Source: a bacterium
GTDB taxonomy: Bacteria > Bacillota > Bacilli > Lactobacillales > Streptococcaceae
Direction of reading: 5' to 3'
Length of the DNA stretch: 52,139 nt
Assembly (NCBI GenBank): GCA_905221065.1
Contig: CAJNBS010000013.1
Span: 1-52,139 of the forward strand
Shown in pieces: positions 27,355 to 37,367 of this stretch. The position numbers were made by a program, and so were the translations under genes. The notes beneath the pieces were generated by a model. That model ran no database searches and was not told where the DNA came from. It saw nothing but the letters and a program-made list of their open reading frames with translations. Each line of letters starts with the position of its first letter. Within the stretch, counting starts at the first letter, position 1.

Positions 27355-27384
27355 AAATCCCTTCTATTTTCTAAAATGAAGAAA

Positions 27385-27399
27385 GTGGGAAGCTCCCAC
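27385..27399 (-). terminator. Short hairpin after msrAB
   Basis: GTGGGA and TCCCAC with a three-base loop; the minus-strand side runs into TTTCTTCATTTT. It is a modest terminator, so read-through into the ABC genes is possible. Confidence 0.5.
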
Positions 27400-27409
27400 C
27401 CTCTCAATT

Positions 27410-28348
27410 TTATTTGTTTAAGTAAGGCAATAGATAGCCATATCCTGCTTCGTCCATCTCATCCTTGGCCACAAAGCGTAAGGAAGCAGAATTGATACAG
27501 TAACGAAGTCCACCTAACTCCCGAGGTCCATCCGTGAAAACATGACCCAAGTGAGCATTGCCTGACCGAGAACGAACTTCGATTCGCTCCATTCCATGAC
27601 TCAGATCCTTGTAATAATGAATCAACTCTTTGGAAATCGGACGACTAAAGCTTGGCCAACCACAACCTGAAGCAAACTTATCCTTGGCGAAAAAGAGTGG
27701 TTCACCTGTCGTGATGTCTACATAAATCCCTTCTTCAAAGGTTTGGTCATATGCATTGGTAAAGGGAGCCTCTGTAGCAGCTTCTTGGGTAACACGATAA
27801 GACTCTTCAGTTAAGCTTTTCTTCAACACTTCTTGACTAGGCTTTTCATAATTTGAGGCGTCAATCAATGGCTTCTCAGCATCGGTCACATCGATATGAC
27901 AGTAACCGGAAGGATTTTTCTTGAGATAGTCTTGGTGGTAGTCTTCAGCCAAAATGTAGTGTCGAAGTTTCTCCACTTCTACTGCAATCTTTCGACCCAG
28001 CATACGCTCTTGCTCCTGCACTACTGTGTAGATAGTTGGCAAATCTGCTTCATTCTGATAATAGATTCCCGTTCGATATTGGCGACCACGGTCATTCCCC
28101 TGCTGGTTAATAGACAATGGATCAATGACACGGAAATAATAAAGTAAAATCTCTCTGAGTGATACTGTCTTCTCATCATAAATCACTTGAACCGTCTCTG
28201 CATGGTCTGTTTCCTTGATTAGTTGATAATTGGTCGTTTCAACTTGGCCATTAGCGTAGCCAACACTAGTTGCTAGCACTCCAGAAATGCGTGAAAAATA
28301 CTCCTCTAGGCCCCAAAAACAACCACCTGCTAGATAAATTTCTGCCAT
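27410..28348 (-). CDS. msrAB: Bifunctional methionine sulfoxide reductase MsrAB (cytosolic type)
   Basis: The 312-residue fusion repairs both stereoisomers of oxidised methionine. MsrA comes first: catalytic Cys10 in [11 protein letters not shown], then [10 protein letters not shown]. MsrB follows from about 175: [16 protein letters not shown] and the catalytic RYCINS (Cys about 284). There is no signal peptide, so this is the cytosolic MsrAB2 type rather than the secreted one. Useful in a peroxide-producing organism. The C-terminal MsrB lacks obvious zinc CxxC pairs. Confidence 0.93.
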   Translation of the reverse strand: MAEIYLAGGCFWGLEEYFSRISGVLATSVGYANGQVETTNYQLIKETDHAETVQVIYDEKTVSLREILLYYFRVIDPLSINQQGNDRGRQYRTGIYYQNEADLPTIYTVVQEQERMLGRKIAVEVEKLRHYILAEDYHQDYLKKNPSGYCHIDVTDAEKPLIDASNYEKPSQEVLKKSLTEESYRVTQEAATEAPFTNAYDQTFEEGIYVDITTGEPLFFAKDKFASGCGWPSFSRPISKELIHYYKDLSHGMERIEVRSRSGNAHLGHVFTDGPRELGGLRYCINSASLRFVAKDEMDEAGYGYLLPYLNK

Positions 28349-28380
28349 CTTAGTTTCTCCTTTATCAAGTTTTTAACTAA

Positions 28381-28539
28381 TACTCTTCGAAAATCTCTTC
28401 AAACCACGTCAGCTTACATCTGCAACCTCAAAACAGTATTTTGAGCTAACTTCGTCAGTTTCATCTACAATCTCAAAACCATGTTTTGAGCAGCCTGCGG
28501 CTAGCTTCCTAGTTTGTTCTTTGATTTTCATTTAGTATA
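28381..28539 (+). repeat. BOX element with one or two boxB-like units
   Basis: It begins TACTCTTCGAAAATCTCTTC and ends TTGATTTTCATTTAGTATA. The middle contains AACCTCAAAACAGTATTTTG and CTTCGTCAGTTTCATC plus AAAACCATGTTTTGAGC, which are boxB-type units. About 159 bp, lying between msrAB and thrB, upstream of the msrAB gene (minus strand). Confidence 0.85.
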
Positions 28540-28550
28540 AACTTCTTTTC

Positions 28551-28593
28551 AAAAAAAGGATAGGAAGCCCTCTGGTCAAGAGTTTCCCCATCC
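28551..28593 (-). terminator. hom-thrB operon terminator
   Basis: Minus strand GGATGGGGAA and TTCCTATCC pair (one bulge/wobble), followed by TTTTTTT. It lies 14 bases past thrB. Confidence 0.7.
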
Positions 28594-28606
28594 TATCTTC
28601 TATTCT

Positions 28607-29476
28607 TTATTTTGCTTGGACACGGACACCTTGGGTATCAACTTTCAAATCATGCAGTTTGCCTTTGAAGGGTTGCTTTTCCAATTCTGCCTTAATCGCC
28701 GGCATCTTGTCATGAGAAGCCAAGACCATAACTGTCGGTCCTGCACCAGAGAGGTAGGTCGCATAGGCACCATTCTCTTTGGCTACTTGCTTGATCGTAG
28801 CAAATTCTCTCACCAAGTCCTGACGGTAACGTTCGTGGAAGAGGTCTCCCTCGATTGCTTGCCCAGCTGTCACCATATCTCCTGCTAACAAAGCCGCAAC
28901 CGCCACATTGGCGATAGAACTAGCAGTAACAGCTTCCTTGTAGGACAATTTTTTAGGCAAGACACCACGGCTATCGCGAGTGCGTAATTCATAGTTAGGA
29001 ATGTAAGCTAGAAAATCACATTCTGGGAAGTCTGCCACAATCGCAGAGACTTGCCCTTCAACGGAACTTGCAATAACGAGATTACCATAAATGGCTGGAG
29101 CCACATTATCAGGATGTCCTTCAATCTTGGTCGCCAACTGCAACTTTTCATGGTCAGATAAGTTAAGCTTGCCTAATTGGTTGGCTAGTTCAATCCCAGC
29201 AACAATCACCGAGCTAGAAGAACCCAGACCACGCGCCAAGGGAACATCACTGGTCATTTTCAAACGTCTTGGTTGCAAGTCTGGTAAAATTTGCAAAGCG
29301 ATTTTGAGCAAGAGATTACGCTCGTCATGGGGAATCCATTTACCAATCTGGTGTTCAATCAACCACTCATCACGTTCTTCGCAGACCTCGATTTGAAGAT
29401 ACTTGGTTACAGCTACACCAACCGAGTCAAAACCTGGCCCGATATTAGCACTGGTTGCAGGTACGATAATCTTCAT
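28607..29476 (-). CDS. thrB: Homoserine kinase
   Basis: The 289-residue GHMP-family kinase phosphorylates homoserine for threonine synthesis. [15 protein letters not shown] is at the N-terminus, the ATP-binding [16 protein letters not shown] at about 80-95, and the C-terminal GHMP motif is LSGAGPTVM. It is one base downstream of hom and is the last gene before a terminator, so the two are an operon. Confidence 0.95.
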   Translation of the reverse strand: MKIIVPATSANIGPGFDSVGVAVTKYLQIEVCEERDEWLIEHQIGKWIPHDERNLLLKIALQILPDLQPRRLKMTSDVPLARGLGSSSSVIVAGIELANQLGKLNLSDHEKLQLATKIEGHPDNVAPAIYGNLVIASSVEGQVSAIVADFPECDFLAYIPNYELRTRDSRGVLPKKLSYKEAVTASSIANVAVAALLAGDMVTAGQAIEGDLFHERYRQDLVREFATIKQVAKENGAYATYLSGAGPTVMVLASHDKMPAIKAELEKQPFKGKLHDLKVDTQGVRVQAK

Positions 29477-29477
29477 C

Positions 29478-30764
29478 TTATTCTCCTAGCACCTTGAAGG
29501 TATTCAAGAGGTCAAATTCTGAAACCTTCTTCAATTCAGTTGAAACATTTTCAAGCTGGGCTTTATTAATCTTATGAGTGATAATCACAACACGCGCCTT
29601 ATCACCTTCTTTGCCATCTTGGAGGATTTGCTTGAAGGAAATATCTTGAGCGTTGAAAATCTCAGCCAATTTCAAGACCTGACCTTTTGAGTCTGGAGCC
29701 AAGATTGAGAAGTAGTAATTTGCTTTGACATCTTCTGGATTTGCCAAGACCAAGTCACGGCTGTATTCGTTGAAGTCTTTACCAATGGTACCATCATTCA
29801 AGCGACGAACGATACGAACAATATCCGCCACAACACTTGTTGCAGTTGGTTTTTGACCCGCACCTGGTCCGTAGTACATAGACTCACCGATACCGATAGA
29901 TTCTACAAAGACAGCGTTCATCACCCCATTCACACTAGCGAGTGGGTGCGCTTTAGGAAGGAAGGTTGGAGTTACTTCCGCAGCAATTCCTGAAGGAGTT
30001 TCCTCGATAGAACCAACCAATTTCACTACATAACCAAGGTCTTGAGCCACAGCTACATCTTCTGGTGTGATGTTGCGGATTCCTTTGTGGGCTACGTCAT
30101 CAAAGGCAACCTTCATGCCAAAGGCAAATTGGCTCAAAATCACCATCTTGTAGGCTGCATCAATCCCATCTACGTCATTTGTAGGGTCACTTTCTGCAAA
30201 ACCTAGTCTTTGTGCTTCCGCTAGAGCATCATCGTAAGACCAGCCTTCTTCTACCATCTTGGTCATCATGAAGTTGGAAGTTCCGTTAACCACACCAAGA
30301 ACGCGCGTGATTTTATCAGAAGCCAAGGAATTTGCTAGAGTGCGAAGAATTGGAATCCCCCCAGCTACTGCTGCTTCGTAGTAAAGTGCTACCTTGTTAG
30401 CTTTAGCGATTTCTAGCAATTCTGTGCCATGAACAGCCAAAAGATCCTTATTGGCAGTAACAACGTGTTTCCCAGCCTCCAAGGCACGAGTGATAAAGGT
30501 CTTAGCAGGTTCGATACGCCCCATCAATTCCACTACGATCGTAATGGCTTGGTCTGACAAAATATCATCCACATTGGTTACAAAGTTAAAGTCATTCCCT
30601 GCTGCAAGCAAGCGATTCTTTTCATCTTCATCCTTGACCAATACCTTAGCAACTTCAATCTCTGAATGTGCTGATTGATTGATTTTTTCTCCATTTTCCT
30701 TTAGGAGGAAAGGCACACCACTTGCAACGGTACCAAATCCTAGTAAAGCAATTTTAACTGTCAT
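29478..30764 (-). CDS. hom: Homoserine dehydrogenase
   Basis: 428 residues from ATG 30764 (GAGGAGA six bases upstream; an upstream in-frame ATG would overlap the promoter). The N-terminal NAD(P) fold has [24 protein letters not shown] and the catalytic [13 protein letters not shown] follow; [21 protein letters not shown] is the substrate region (written here in part: [11 protein letters not shown]). The C-terminal ACT domain (about 350-428) allows feedback control by threonine. First gene of hom-thrB. Confidence 0.95.
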   Translation of the reverse strand: MTVKIALLGFGTVASGVPFLLKENGEKINQSAHSEIEVAKVLVKDEDEKNRLLAAGNDFNFVTNVDDILSDQAITIVVELMGRIEPAKTFITRALEAGKHVVTANKDLLAVHGTELLEIAKANKVALYYEAAVAGGIPILRTLANSLASDKITRVLGVVNGTSNFMMTKMVEEGWSYDDALAEAQRLGFAESDPTNDVDGIDAAYKMVILSQFAFGMKVAFDDVAHKGIRNITPEDVAVAQDLGYVVKLVGSIEETPSGIAAEVTPTFLPKAHPLASVNGVMNAVFVESIGIGESMYYGPGAGQKPTATSVVADIVRIVRRLNDGTIGKDFNEYSRDLVLANPEDVKANYYFSILAPDSKGQVLKLAEIFNAQDISFKQILQDGKEGDKARVVIITHKINKAQLENVSTELKKVSEFDLLNTFKVLGE

Positions 30765-30795
30765 GTTTGTCTCCTCGAAATTTTCTAATATAGCC

Positions 30796-30801
30796 ATTAT
30801 A
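30796..30801 (-). promoter_or_regulatory. hom extended -10 promoter
   Basis: TGTTATAAT on the minus strand fits TGnTATAAT; the -35 is weak. About 30 bases upstream of the hom start codon. Confidence 0.55.
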
Positions 30802-30849
30802 ACAGAATTTTGTGAAAATTCCTATTATAGTAAATCACTATTTCAGTAT

Positions 30850-30877
30850 AAAAAGAAAAAACGAATCAGACGATTCG
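30850..30877 (-). terminator. mecA terminator
   Basis: CGAATC (30862-30867) and GATTCG (30872-30877), four-base loop, followed on the minus strand by TTTTTTCTTTTT. It lies 38 bases after the mecA stop. Confidence 0.8.
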
Positions 30878-30914
30878 CTCTCCTTAAAATCTAGCAAAAG
30901 TTTTCCAGAAAGGA

Positions 30915-31652
30915 TTATCCAATCTTTTGCAAATTGAGCACTGCATCGTGATTCATCAAGACTTGACCATACTCTTGCAAGACTGAGCGACTGATGTCAC
31001 TATCGTCCGCAAACTCGCGCATACGAGCCAACAGCCAAGCTGGATATGGACTTGGATGATTTTCAATATCCACTAAAATGGTCAAATAATAGCGCTCGTT
31101 CATTTTGTAGAGTTCAGAAGTTTCCATCTCAAAAGTCACTGTCTTGGCAAAAGCCACCAAGTCAGCCAACTTAGCAAAAGAAAGGATGTAGTAGATGTAG
31201 GGCTCTTTCTTGCTTTCAACTTCTTGTTCAGCCTGCTCCTGCTCTTCTTCCTTGGCTTCGACTTGCTCAAGAGATTGAATTGCTTCGATGTCATCCTTAG
31301 TTTTGTCCGCAATGCTTTTTTCTAAAGTTTTAATAAATTCATCTGGCGACATTTGAGCCAATTCTTCCATGTCTGGCAAATCCGATAAATCTTCAAAATC
31401 TAGATTTTGGTCAATTTTTGACTTGGTCACAAAGACATCTACCTTATCAGGTTTTGGAGTCACACGGAAGCTCAACATGCCTGTATCCAAAAAGCTCTCA
31501 GGCATCTCTAACTCATCCAAGATAGCATAAAAGAACTCTTCTGTTTTTTCTTGAGGAACAAGAAAGTCAGCAATCTCCATTCCTCGATCCATCAAATCTT
31601 CTAAAGACATCGTGATTTTTAAAGTAGTATCACTAATTTGTTTCATTTTCAT
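30915..31652 (-). CDS. mecA: Adaptor protein MecA
   Basis: 245 residues from the ATG at 31652 (MKMKQISDTTLKITMSLEDL). MecA links ClpC-ClpP to its substrates; in streptococci it targets the competence sigma factor ComX and so limits competence. The N-terminal substrate domain is followed by an acidic linker (EAKEEEQEQAEQEVESKK) and the ClpC-binding C-terminal domain (YIYYILSFAKLADLVAFAK). It is monocistronic and divergent from the flippase gene; the divergent promoter lies about 80 bases away. Confidence 0.94.
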   Translation of the reverse strand: MKMKQISDTTLKITMSLEDLMDRGMEIADFLVPQEKTEEFFYAILDELEMPESFLDTGMLSFRVTPKPDKVDVFVTKSKIDQNLDFEDLSDLPDMEELAQMSPDEFIKTLEKSIADKTKDDIEAIQSLEQVEAKEEEQEQAEQEVESKKEPYIYYILSFAKLADLVAFAKTVTFEMETSELYKMNERYYLTILVDIENHPSPYPAWLLARMREFADDSDISRSVLQEYGQVLMNHDAVLNLQKIG

Positions 31653-31733
31653 TGCTAGTAACCTCATACTTTCAGTTCTATCTATTATACTAGATTTTTA
31701 CGATTTTATCAAAAGAATGAAGCGAGAATGTGA

Positions 31734-31739
31734 TATAAT
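31734..31739 (+). promoter_or_regulatory. Flippase gene extended -10 promoter
   Basis: TGATATAAT on the plus strand (TATAAT 31734-31739) with no clear -35, about 38 bases before ATG 31777. This supports the later start over longer in-frame starts that overlap mecA. Confidence 0.6.
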
Positions 31740-31776
31740 ACTAGAGACCATTTTACAATACAAGAAAGAAAGTACA

Positions 31777-33255
31777 ATGAAAAATATAAAAGTTAATGCA
31801 CTGGCTAGCTTGCTAGTCAATGTTCTCAATATCGTTTTTCCTCTGATAACCAACCCCTATCTGACACGGATTCTCAGCAAATCCAACTACGGTTATTTCA
31901 ATACCGCCAATACCTGGGCTAGCTTTGTCATTCCTTTAGCCGCCTTTGGAATATACAACTACGGGATTCGAGCTATCAGTAAAGTCAAGGACGATAAGAA
32001 TAAAATCAACTATGTTTTCTCTAAATTATTCTATATCTCCATCATTACATCTGTTCTAACAACAAGTATCTATTTCCTATTTATTTACCTGGATAACAGT
32101 ATCGAAAATTTGAAAGAACTCTACTATATACTTGGTGTCCAGGCTCTCTTCCAATTCCTTTATATCGAGTGGATGAACGAGGCTTATGAAAATTATGCAT
32201 TCATCTTATATAAAACATTGGTTATTCGTATAGCCATGTTGGTCGCTATCTTCACCTTTGTAAAAACTCCAAATGATATCGTACCTTATGCAATCATCAT
32301 GAGTGCAACGACAATTCTCAACTATCTACTCAGTTTTCTCTGGATTAAACGAGAAGTTTCCTTTGTCAAAATTGGTCTTGTCGAATTAGTCAAAGCATCT
32401 AAACCACTCTTGACTATGCTTCTCCTAGCGAACGCAAACATGCTCTATACTTTACTTGATAGAATGTTTATCACCAAAGGGCCTGATGAAAACTATATTT
32501 CTTATTATACCATTGCTTCCAGCATCGTCATGTTGATTGCCAGTGTCCTGAGTGGAGCTATCAACGTCAGTATTCCACGTCTCGGCTACTATCTCGGTAA
32601 GAAAGACTACGAATCTTATAAAAATCTTCTAAACCAAGGAGCCGCCCTCTTTTATTTCCTTATCATTCCAACCAGTATTGGGATTATGGTATTAGGGAAC
32701 TACGCAACTGTCATCTACTCTTCTGAAAAATACCTTGAAGCTGGTATTGTGACTAGTGTCTTCGCCTTTCGAACTATCATTTGGGCCATTGAGTTAATCC
32801 TTGGTAAACAAATTATCTTCATCAACGACCACGAAAATCGTTTAACAGCCTTTTACTTTATTGGTGGCGGTGCCAATATCCTACTCAACAGTCTCTTGTA
32901 TTTCAATAATATTTTTACACCAGAGTATTACATTGCTACTACTATTATTGCAGAAACCGTAGTTGTTCTACTAGAAATTTACTTTATCAAGAAACATCAT
33001 CTACTTGACTTAAAAGAAATCTTTACTACTTTAACACGCTATACTATTGTATCGCTCGGATTCATTCCGATCTATTTTGCCTTTAAATTCCTTTTCCAAA
33101 TCAACTCTTATATAGTCAACCTCAATATGATCCTCATGGTTCTCTCGACTATTGCAACTTGTGGAATCTACTATCTCTTGATACTTTTTATCACAAAAGA
33201 TAAAACATTCCACTATGCACTCAATCTTGCTCTTGCTAAGATTAAAAGAAATTAA
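31777..33255 (+). CDS. Wzx-type polysaccharide / teichoic acid repeat-unit flippase
   Basis: 492 residues from ATG 31777 (GAAAGAAAG upstream). A polytopic protein of the MATE/MOP superfamily with around twelve to fourteen hydrophobic segments; the N-terminus NIVFPLITNPYLTRILSKSN and the following GYFNTANTWASFVIPLAAFG are typical of Wzx flippases that move undecaprenyl-linked units across the membrane. It is convergent with the LicD-polymerase operon and shares a terminator with it, so it probably flips the unit that operon builds. In pneumococcus the teichoic flippase TacF is elsewhere with the lic genes, so this may be a second or relocated flippase. Confidence 0.82.
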   Translation: MKNIKVNALASLLVNVLNIVFPLITNPYLTRILSKSNYGYFNTANTWASFVIPLAAFGIYNYGIRAISKVKDDKNKINYVFSKLFYISIITSVLTTSIYFLFIYLDNSIENLKELYYILGVQALFQFLYIEWMNEAYENYAFILYKTLVIRIAMLVAIFTFVKTPNDIVPYAIIMSATTILNYLLSFLWIKREVSFVKIGLVELVKASKPLLTMLLLANANMLYTLLDRMFITKGPDENYISYYTIASSIVMLIASVLSGAINVSIPRLGYYLGKKDYESYKNLLNQGAALFYFLIIPTSIGIMVLGNYATVIYSSEKYLEAGIVTSVFAFRTIIWAIELILGKQIIFINDHENRLTAFYFIGGGANILLNSLLYFNNIFTPEYYIATTIIAETVVVLLEIYFIKKHHLLDLKEIFTTLTRYTIVSLGFIPIYFAFKFLFQINSYIVNLNMILMVLSTIATCGIYYLLILFITKDKTFHYALNLALAKIKRN

Positions 33256-33263
33256 ATAAATAA

Positions 33264-33316
33264 CCTACCTATCTAAAACAAGGAATATTCCAGTAGATAG
33301 GTAGGCTTTTTATTTT
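33264..33316. terminator. Strong convergent terminator
   Basis: CCTACCTATCTA (33264-33275) and TAGATAGGTAGG (33294-33305) form a perfect 12-bp stem with a plus-strand T-run (TTTTTATTTTAT). It separates the flippase gene from the end of the minus-strand LicD operon. Confidence 0.85.
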
Positions 33317-33346
33317 ATCGAATTATCAAAGCAACTTGCTCATGAA

Positions 33347-34159
33347 TTAATCAATCCAGTAATTTTTATCAGTTCCTGGATTTTGATTTTCAATAGGTGG
33401 AGGAGTCATATAGTCTTCACCAAACTCGTAAACCAAAATCTCATGGAATTTTCTAGGAACCTTCACAAGAATATTCTCATATGGCATTTCAATTGTATCA
33501 TATAGCCACTCTTTCTTAATTCCACTTGGATAGTAAGAGTCATAGGTAGTACATGCAAGATCTGTAGCCTGCTCAACATTATATTGCAAAGCTAATTTCT
33601 CCAATTTTTCATTCCATTTCTGTGGAGAAGTCAGTCTAAAAATTGCAGATGCAAAATAACGTGGTAAATTTTTGACACCTCCATTATCTATTTTGACTCC
33701 TTTAAAATTCAGAGACGAAAGTCGAATAAATTGTTTATAAAGCCTCATCTTTTTTCTATCACGTTCATCTGTAACAACCCCATCGTATGGGAAAATATCA
33801 ACACAAGTACCCAAAATAACCGACTTATCTAAAAGATTAGCATCTCTTCTTGTCCTCACATCATAAACTCTCATATATGTATAAGGGTAGCCTTTTGTTT
33901 CTCTATATGAAATTAATCTGTAGTAGGGATGTTTTTCATTTTTTAATATCTCATAGAGCTTTTCAAATTCATCTCGAGCCAAAGAAATATCGGTATCATC
34001 ATCCCAAGGAATAAAACCTTTATGGCGTACAGCTCCTAGCAAGGTTCCAAAATCAATAAAATACTTGATTTCATGTTCCTCACACAATTCATGCAAATAG
34101 TTTAAAATATCTAATTCAATTTGTTTAATTTCTTCAAGAGTCAAAATTTTCTCTGACAT
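33347..34159 (-). CDS. LicD-family phosphotransferase
   Basis: 270 residues. LicD proteins belong to the nucleotidyltransferase fold and transfer phosphocholine, or another polyol phosphate, to a sugar. The core motif is FGTLLGAVRHKGFIPWDDDTD with the metal-binding Asp residues at about 53-57 (WDDDTD); the later segment GTCVDIFPYDG is also standard. The nearest relatives are the other two LicD domains in this operon, but they differ throughout, so they probably act on different acceptors. Last gene of the operon, 58 bases after the fusion gene. Confidence 0.87.
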   Translation of the reverse strand: MSEKILTLEEIKQIELDILNYLHELCEEHEIKYFIDFGTLLGAVRHKGFIPWDDDTDISLARDEFEKLYEILKNEKHPYYRLISYRETKGYPYTYMRVYDVRTRRDANLLDKSVILGTCVDIFPYDGVVTDERDRKKMRLYKQFIRLSSLNFKGVKIDNGGVKNLPRYFASAIFRLTSPQKWNEKLEKLALQYNVEQATDLACTTYDSYYPSGIKKEWLYDTIEMPYENILVKVPRKFHEILVYEFGEDYMTPPPIENQNPGTDKNYWID

Positions 34160-34217
34160 CTATTATTCACTCCTAATCTTTTTATATCGAGTCAATGGTT
34201 TCTTCATTTCAATGACA

Positions 34218-36377
34218 TCATTGGGATACCTTAATAATCTTCCACAATTGAAAATCATGATGAGAGAACCTTAGCTCAACTGGTGGCAGTTGCGTATAAT
34301 CTCCGTAGTCCGAGGTCAAAATTTCATGATAGTTTTTTGGAATCATAAATTCCTTACCTTCGAATACACCCGTAATAGTTTGATCCAACCACTCCCGCTT
34401 CCAGACTGGTTTATTCATATCTTTATAAATAAGATAGTCAACCAACTCGTAATCATCTACTTTTCTAGATTGAGCAAGCTCATCAATGCCTCTAATATAC
34501 TTGTTCGTATTTGTGAAATAGAAGATAATGACTGATATATAGCGAATTAAAGAATTTAATAGGCTTTTAGTATTGGTAATCCCTTTAAATGTATAACAGC
34601 TTAATTGACGTTTTTTTATAAGTCTCGTCATTTTATCTTTAAAAACTGAGTCATCCTCGTAACCATCTACAGGGAAAATATCTACATAAATTCCCATATT
34701 GGAATCAATTCGAACATCTTCTTCTAGTAAATAAGTTTGATTATCCTGCACTTTCATAAAGGGATAGACATAGTTGAGATTATTTTTATAAGACATCACT
34801 TCGTAACGTTCGTCAGGGTTAGCGATAAGATAGTCTTGCAACTTCTCATAGTCTTCACGCAACATACAGATATCCATGTCATCATCCCAAGGAATAAAAC
34901 CTTTATGACGAACCGCACCAATAAGACTGCCATAAGCTAGGAAATATTTGACACCAATTTTCTGACAAACTTCATGAATGTATTCCATTATTCCTAGTTC
35001 CATCTGTTGAATCTCTCTAATATCAGTTACTTCCTGATAACGAATACCTTCATCACGTTTACAAATAACTAATCCATAACCAATAATCAACCAAAAGATA
35101 ATATTGATAAAGTTAGTTGAGTACATAATCTGACTTTCAAATAATTGACCGAACAAGATGCCAAAGAAAAGAATCATAATCAACTTTTCAGAGTTCTTTT
35201 TAGAAACAATCAAATAAGTCAAAAAACGTTTCATTACATATCCTAGTAGAAGTAGAAAGGATACTAAACCTAAAATTCCAGAACTAACAAATATCGTTAC
35301 CAAAATGTTATGGAAATTTCCACCAATAAGAGAATTTTGAATCTCGAATTTACTGAAATATTTTGTGTAATAATCTGGAACATTCCGTACACCATAACCA
35401 AAAATTGGTTTCGCACTTCCCATTTTTATAGCATTTTTCCAAATATAAGTTCTACCACTAGGTGTTGTTTCTATTAGATGAAGTTCGCCTGTTTTTTTTA
35501 TAACTGAGGAATCCGTTTCTGCATAAGATTGTCCTTTATTTAAGTCCAATACAGTCGCTTTCCCCGAAGATATGTAAATAGAAGTTACATAACTCAATCC
35601 GATGTTAGTAGCAGAAACAAGTAAAGCAGAAACAATAAAGATTAGAAATCGCTTAGCTAACTTGCCCCTGTTAATAAAGAAACTATAAAACCCAATCATT
35701 AACACTAAAGATAATAAAGCACCCCTACTTTGCATGGTTGCGAAGTAAACTAATTGAATCACATTATTCAGTTTTAGATAAACAGAGTATTTGTTTCCTT
35801 TATGAATCAAATACATAGCCAAAACAATGCTAATATATGAAAAAATTGCACTAGCATTGGGATTAACAATTCCCCACAAACGCCCATTCATAACACCATA
35901 GTAATAAGATTGCTGTCCAATTTTAAATAGGATAAGTACTTTACTTACTAATAATGTAAATGCAAATATAGCAGAAGAAAAAGAAATAATTTGAATAGTG
36001 TAAGAAATCCAATCAAATAATTTCTTTAATTGACCTGATTCTAACATGGTAAATAATAAAATATAGGTTACCATAAAGAGGATCTCGATCACATTTCCAA
36101 TCAAATGTCCAGAGCGATTGAAAATAGCTGATAACAGATGACTTCCAGCCAATAGACCAAATAAGGACAGAAATTTACGATCTACTATGATTTTTTTCCA
36201 CTTAAACAATAATGTATAGCAAATATAAAACAATACAATTGCTGATAATCCCTTATAAAGAGGATTAGCTATCTTATAAACCAGTGAACTCATACTTAAA
36301 ATCGAAATAAAAACAAACAGATATGAAACCCATAGTTTTGATTTTTCAAAGTATTCATTCATTATTGAAAAATTCAT
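34218..36377 (-). CDS. Fusion protein: O-antigen-polymerase-like (Wzy) membrane domain + LicD domain
   Basis: 719 residues. Residues 1 to about 430 are polytopic, with a large external loop (about 265-345) holding TTPSGRTYIWKNAI and FGYGVRNVPDYY and a second part GGNFHNILVTIFVSSGILGL, as in the O-antigen ligase/polymerase (Wzy/WaaL-like) family. Residues about 447-719 are a complete LicD domain: GSLIGAVRHKGFIPWDDDMD (483-502) and YVDIFPVDG. In pneumococcus the teichoic polymerase (TarP type) and LicD proteins are, as far as I know, separate. The frame is open throughout and no ribosome site suggests a split. The fusion could couple choline or polyol phosphate addition to polymerisation; the LicD part must then face the cytosol. 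Confidence 0.85.
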   Translation of the reverse strand: MNFSIMNEYFEKSKLWVSYLFVFISILSMSSLVYKIANPLYKGLSAIVLFYICYTLLFKWKKIIVDRKFLSLFGLLAGSHLLSAIFNRSGHLIGNVIEILFMVTYILLFTMLESGQLKKLFDWISYTIQIISFSSAIFAFTLLVSKVLILFKIGQQSYYYGVMNGRLWGIVNPNASAIFSYISIVLAMYLIHKGNKYSVYLKLNNVIQLVYFATMQSRGALLSLVLMIGFYSFFINRGKLAKRFLIFIVSALLVSATNIGLSYVTSIYISSGKATVLDLNKGQSYAETDSSVIKKTGELHLIETTPSGRTYIWKNAIKMGSAKPIFGYGVRNVPDYYTKYFSKFEIQNSLIGGNFHNILVTIFVSSGILGLVSFLLLLGYVMKRFLTYLIVSKKNSEKLIMILFFGILFGQLFESQIMYSTNFINIIFWLIIGYGLVICKRDEGIRYQEVTDIREIQQMELGIMEYIHEVCQKIGVKYFLAYGSLIGAVRHKGFIPWDDDMDICMLREDYEKLQDYLIANPDERYEVMSYKNNLNYVYPFMKVQDNQTYLLEEDVRIDSNMGIYVDIFPVDGYEDDSVFKDKMTRLIKKRQLSCYTFKGITNTKSLLNSLIRYISVIIFYFTNTNKYIRGIDELAQSRKVDDYELVDYLIYKDMNKPVWKREWLDQTITGVFEGKEFMIPKNYHEILTSDYGDYTQLPPVELRFSHHDFQLWKIIKVSQ

Positions 36378-36398
36378 TTTTAACTCCTTCTCATAATA

Positions 36399-37367
36399 TT
36401 AGTTTCTTAATCCAACAATTTTTTTATATATCCATGGAGAAAAGACAAGTGACAGGACAGCTATCTTACGAAATGTGGTGAAATAAGTATCCTTCCATAT
36501 TTCGTGTCGATGCTGAATGATCCAAGTTCTTAGTTCGACTTTCTCCTTTTGATACTGCTCAGATGAAGTAAATATGATTTTATCGTAGACTGTGATATAT
36601 GACCAACATTCTCTATTTTTTAATTCATATTTTAAATTAGGAAATACTTGTGATACTTGAGCAATAATGTTCTTAAAAACTTCTATCGTATCAAATACAT
36701 ACCGATTAACAGATGTTGTTGCACTTCCCTCACGATGATCATAATAATAAATTGGTTTGTCAATAAATACGCTACTGCATCTTGTCTTTAGTAGTAATTC
36801 AGTTAAAAATAAGGCATCTTCAGCTAGATGGTAGTCTGTATTAAATTTCTCATCTACCAGCAGGTCTCTCTTAAATAGTTTTGCGACTGGAAAGAATGAT
36901 GTCTTAGTGGTCATCAGTAATTCTTTCATGGTTTCTTCTGTTGACCAAAGTTCTTTTCTACCAGAATACGGGGGGAAATCTGTCACTATTCCATTTTTGA
37001 TATGATGTAGAGGAGCAATCACAAAACCTACATTTCCTCCCTCAACTGCACTAGCTAAAGTAGCTAGGTAATCCTTGGTGACGAAATCATCACTATCAAT
37101 AAAGGTAACCCAAGAACCCCTCGCTAGCTGAATTCCCATATTTCTAGCATTTGAAACACCAGCATTTTCGATATGATAAACCTTGATATTCTCATACTGA
37201 GATGCTAAGTGATCACAGATCTGTCCACTGGAATCGGTAGAACCATCGTTGATTAGGATTAACTCAAAATGGGTATAAGTTTGTTGAAGAATCGACTCCA
37301 CACATCGCTCCAGATAGTTTTCCACATTGTAGACTGGAACGATAACGCTTATTTTTTCTCCCATCAT
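36399..37367 (-). CDS. Family 2 glycosyltransferase
   Basis: 322 residues, GT-A fold. ISVIVPVYNVENYLERC at the N-terminus, NDGSTDSSG near 40 and FIDSDDFV near 90 (the DxD metal site), a C-terminal basic amphipathic segment for membrane attachment. It overlaps the upstream LicD gene by four bases (ATGA type) and lies 21 bases before the fusion gene. It probably adds a sugar to the lipid-linked teichoic or capsule-like unit; the sugar cannot be told. Confidence 0.87.
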   Translation of the reverse strand: MMGEKISVIVPVYNVENYLERCVESILQQTYTHFELILINDGSTDSSGQICDHLASQYENIKVYHIENAGVSNARNMGIQLARGSWVTFIDSDDFVTKDYLATLASAVEGGNVGFVIAPLHHIKNGIVTDFPPYSGRKELWSTEETMKELLMTTKTSFFPVAKLFKRDLLVDEKFNTDYHLAEDALFLTELLLKTRCSSVFIDKPIYYYDHREGSATTSVNRYVFDTIEVFKNIIAQVSQVFPNLKYELKNRECWSYITVYDKIIFTSSEQYQKEKVELRTWIIQHRHEIWKDTYFTTFRKIAVLSLVFSPWIYKKIVGLRN

